The translations under genes and the position numbers were made by a program. Below the pieces are notes generated by a model. The model was given only the letters and a program-made list of their open reading frames with translations. It did not search any database and had not been told where the DNA came from. From positions 58,575 to 122,574 of the forward strand of contig JAQNDB010000164.1 in the NCBI GenBank assembly GCA_029204045.2: a stretch of 64,000 bases of DNA, given 5' to 3'. Source of the stretch: Tillandsia leiboldiana. Lineage: Eukaryota; Streptophyta; Magnoliopsida; Poales; Bromeliaceae. Below, piece after piece: positions 63,346-64,000 of this stretch. The first letter of the stretch is position 1. Every line of letters starts with the position of its first letter.

Positions 63346-64000
63346 AGGAGTGAATTCTAGTTTCACGGATAAAAGGAGGGAGGAAGTAGTGCCCTGACTC
63401 CCGAAATAGCGAAGTGCGGCGAGAACTTGTAACACATTTAAAATGTAATTACAAGTGAGTTTGAAGCATTTCGATTCGAAACAAAAGCCATTGGATCGAA
63501 AAGTGAGTTGGCGATGAAGGAGTTGGAGTCATAAATCGGTAATCCAAGATGTACGGATTAGCTGAGAACGCATAGGTTGGAGCCCTAGTGGGTGTGGAAT
63601 AGTAAGGATGTGGATGGCTCTTGCCCTCCACGTTGAGCCGATGGAATGGTGGAGGAACATTTATGGAATAGGCGGGATGCAGCTTGTTATGAAAGAATGT
63701 CTGCGAATTGCAAAAAATTGCCGCAAGTCAAGATTAGGTTGTTAGTGGTGATTGGTGGAGCAAGTGCTTGGTCGTACCCTTCACTGAGTTGGGGAAGTTA
63801 TTAGGATGTAAGATCTAGAATTTTCGCGAAGTTAAATTGAAGGTTCGCGTACGAGAGGTTCGTGTAGTTTTGCGATGCTGCGGGCAATATGATGCCCAGT
63901 TGATACCATGTAGTAGGCCCAGCATGGGGGGCAAAACTCCTCTCATCGATCGATTTTGAGAGATGCGATTTGAATTCATGGACGAAACTTTCTTTAAGGG
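63346..64000 (+). other. Degenerate gypsy sequence to window end
   Basis: TTTCACGGATAAAAGGAGGGAGGA (63360-63384) looks like the end motif plus polypurine tract of the preceding remnant, and CTGACTCCCGAAATAG after it may be a decayed LTR start. A weak match to an integrase zinc region (CLRIAKNC near 63700) is possible. The window ends in ATGGACGAAACTTTC then TTTAAGGG, again the motif that precedes a gypsy polypurine tract, so another LTR probably starts just outside. No intact frame is present. Confidence 0.4.

Overview
This 64 kb window is plant heterochromatin made almost entirely of LTR retrotransposons. I see no host protein gene and no RNA gene. The case for a land plant, most likely a flowering plant, is: Ty3/gypsy chromovirus-type polyproteins with very long LTRs (2.4-3.9 kb), a long Ty1/copia element of SIRE/Maximus type with an extra env-like ORF, a miniature TRIM-like element, and primer binding sites that all match initiator tRNA-Met (TGGTATCAGAG). 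The species cannot be told.

Layout. 1-5531: two nearly identical long LTRs in tandem (group I gypsy), each followed by a primer-binding-site stub. 5559-6085: a perfect-arm 527 bp palindrome built on a TRIM-like LTR. 6191-9456: the 3' part of a group II gypsy LTR, a stub of internal sequence, and the 5' part of the same kind of LTR. 9457-49268: a four-deep nest. The outermost element N1 (+) is split by N2 (+, 15223-44104, target duplication CATAC). N2 is split by N3 (-, 20390-39233, TTCTC). N3 is split by N4 (+, 24430-34890, CGTCC). N4 carries the only uninterrupted gypsy polyprotein (27354-32108). 49269-50120 and 61849-64000: an old gypsy LTR and degenerate polyprotein, split by a copia element (50121-61848, AAGTT).

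The nest gives the order of events: N1, then N2, then N3, then N4. N1 and N2 are degenerate, have huge LTRs and share a leader and gag region. N3 lacks gag and has stops and a frameshift, yet its LTRs differ at only a handful of sites. N4 looks potentially competent. The copia element has one frameshift before integrase and one in the env-like ORF; otherwise its domains are intact.

The most interesting signals are structural, not coding. First, an array of eight small hairpins in the copia LTR leader with a constant TGGATT loop and stems that differ but still pair. Second, five regularly spaced pairs of the palindrome ATCCGGAT upstream of the copia LTR TATA box, with the same architecture (three pairs plus TATA) repeated inside the element before the env-like ORF. 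Third, a stem-loop near the 3' end of every gypsy LTR family here, whose sequence changes while pairing is kept. All of these were read by eye; none was tested by folding or database search.
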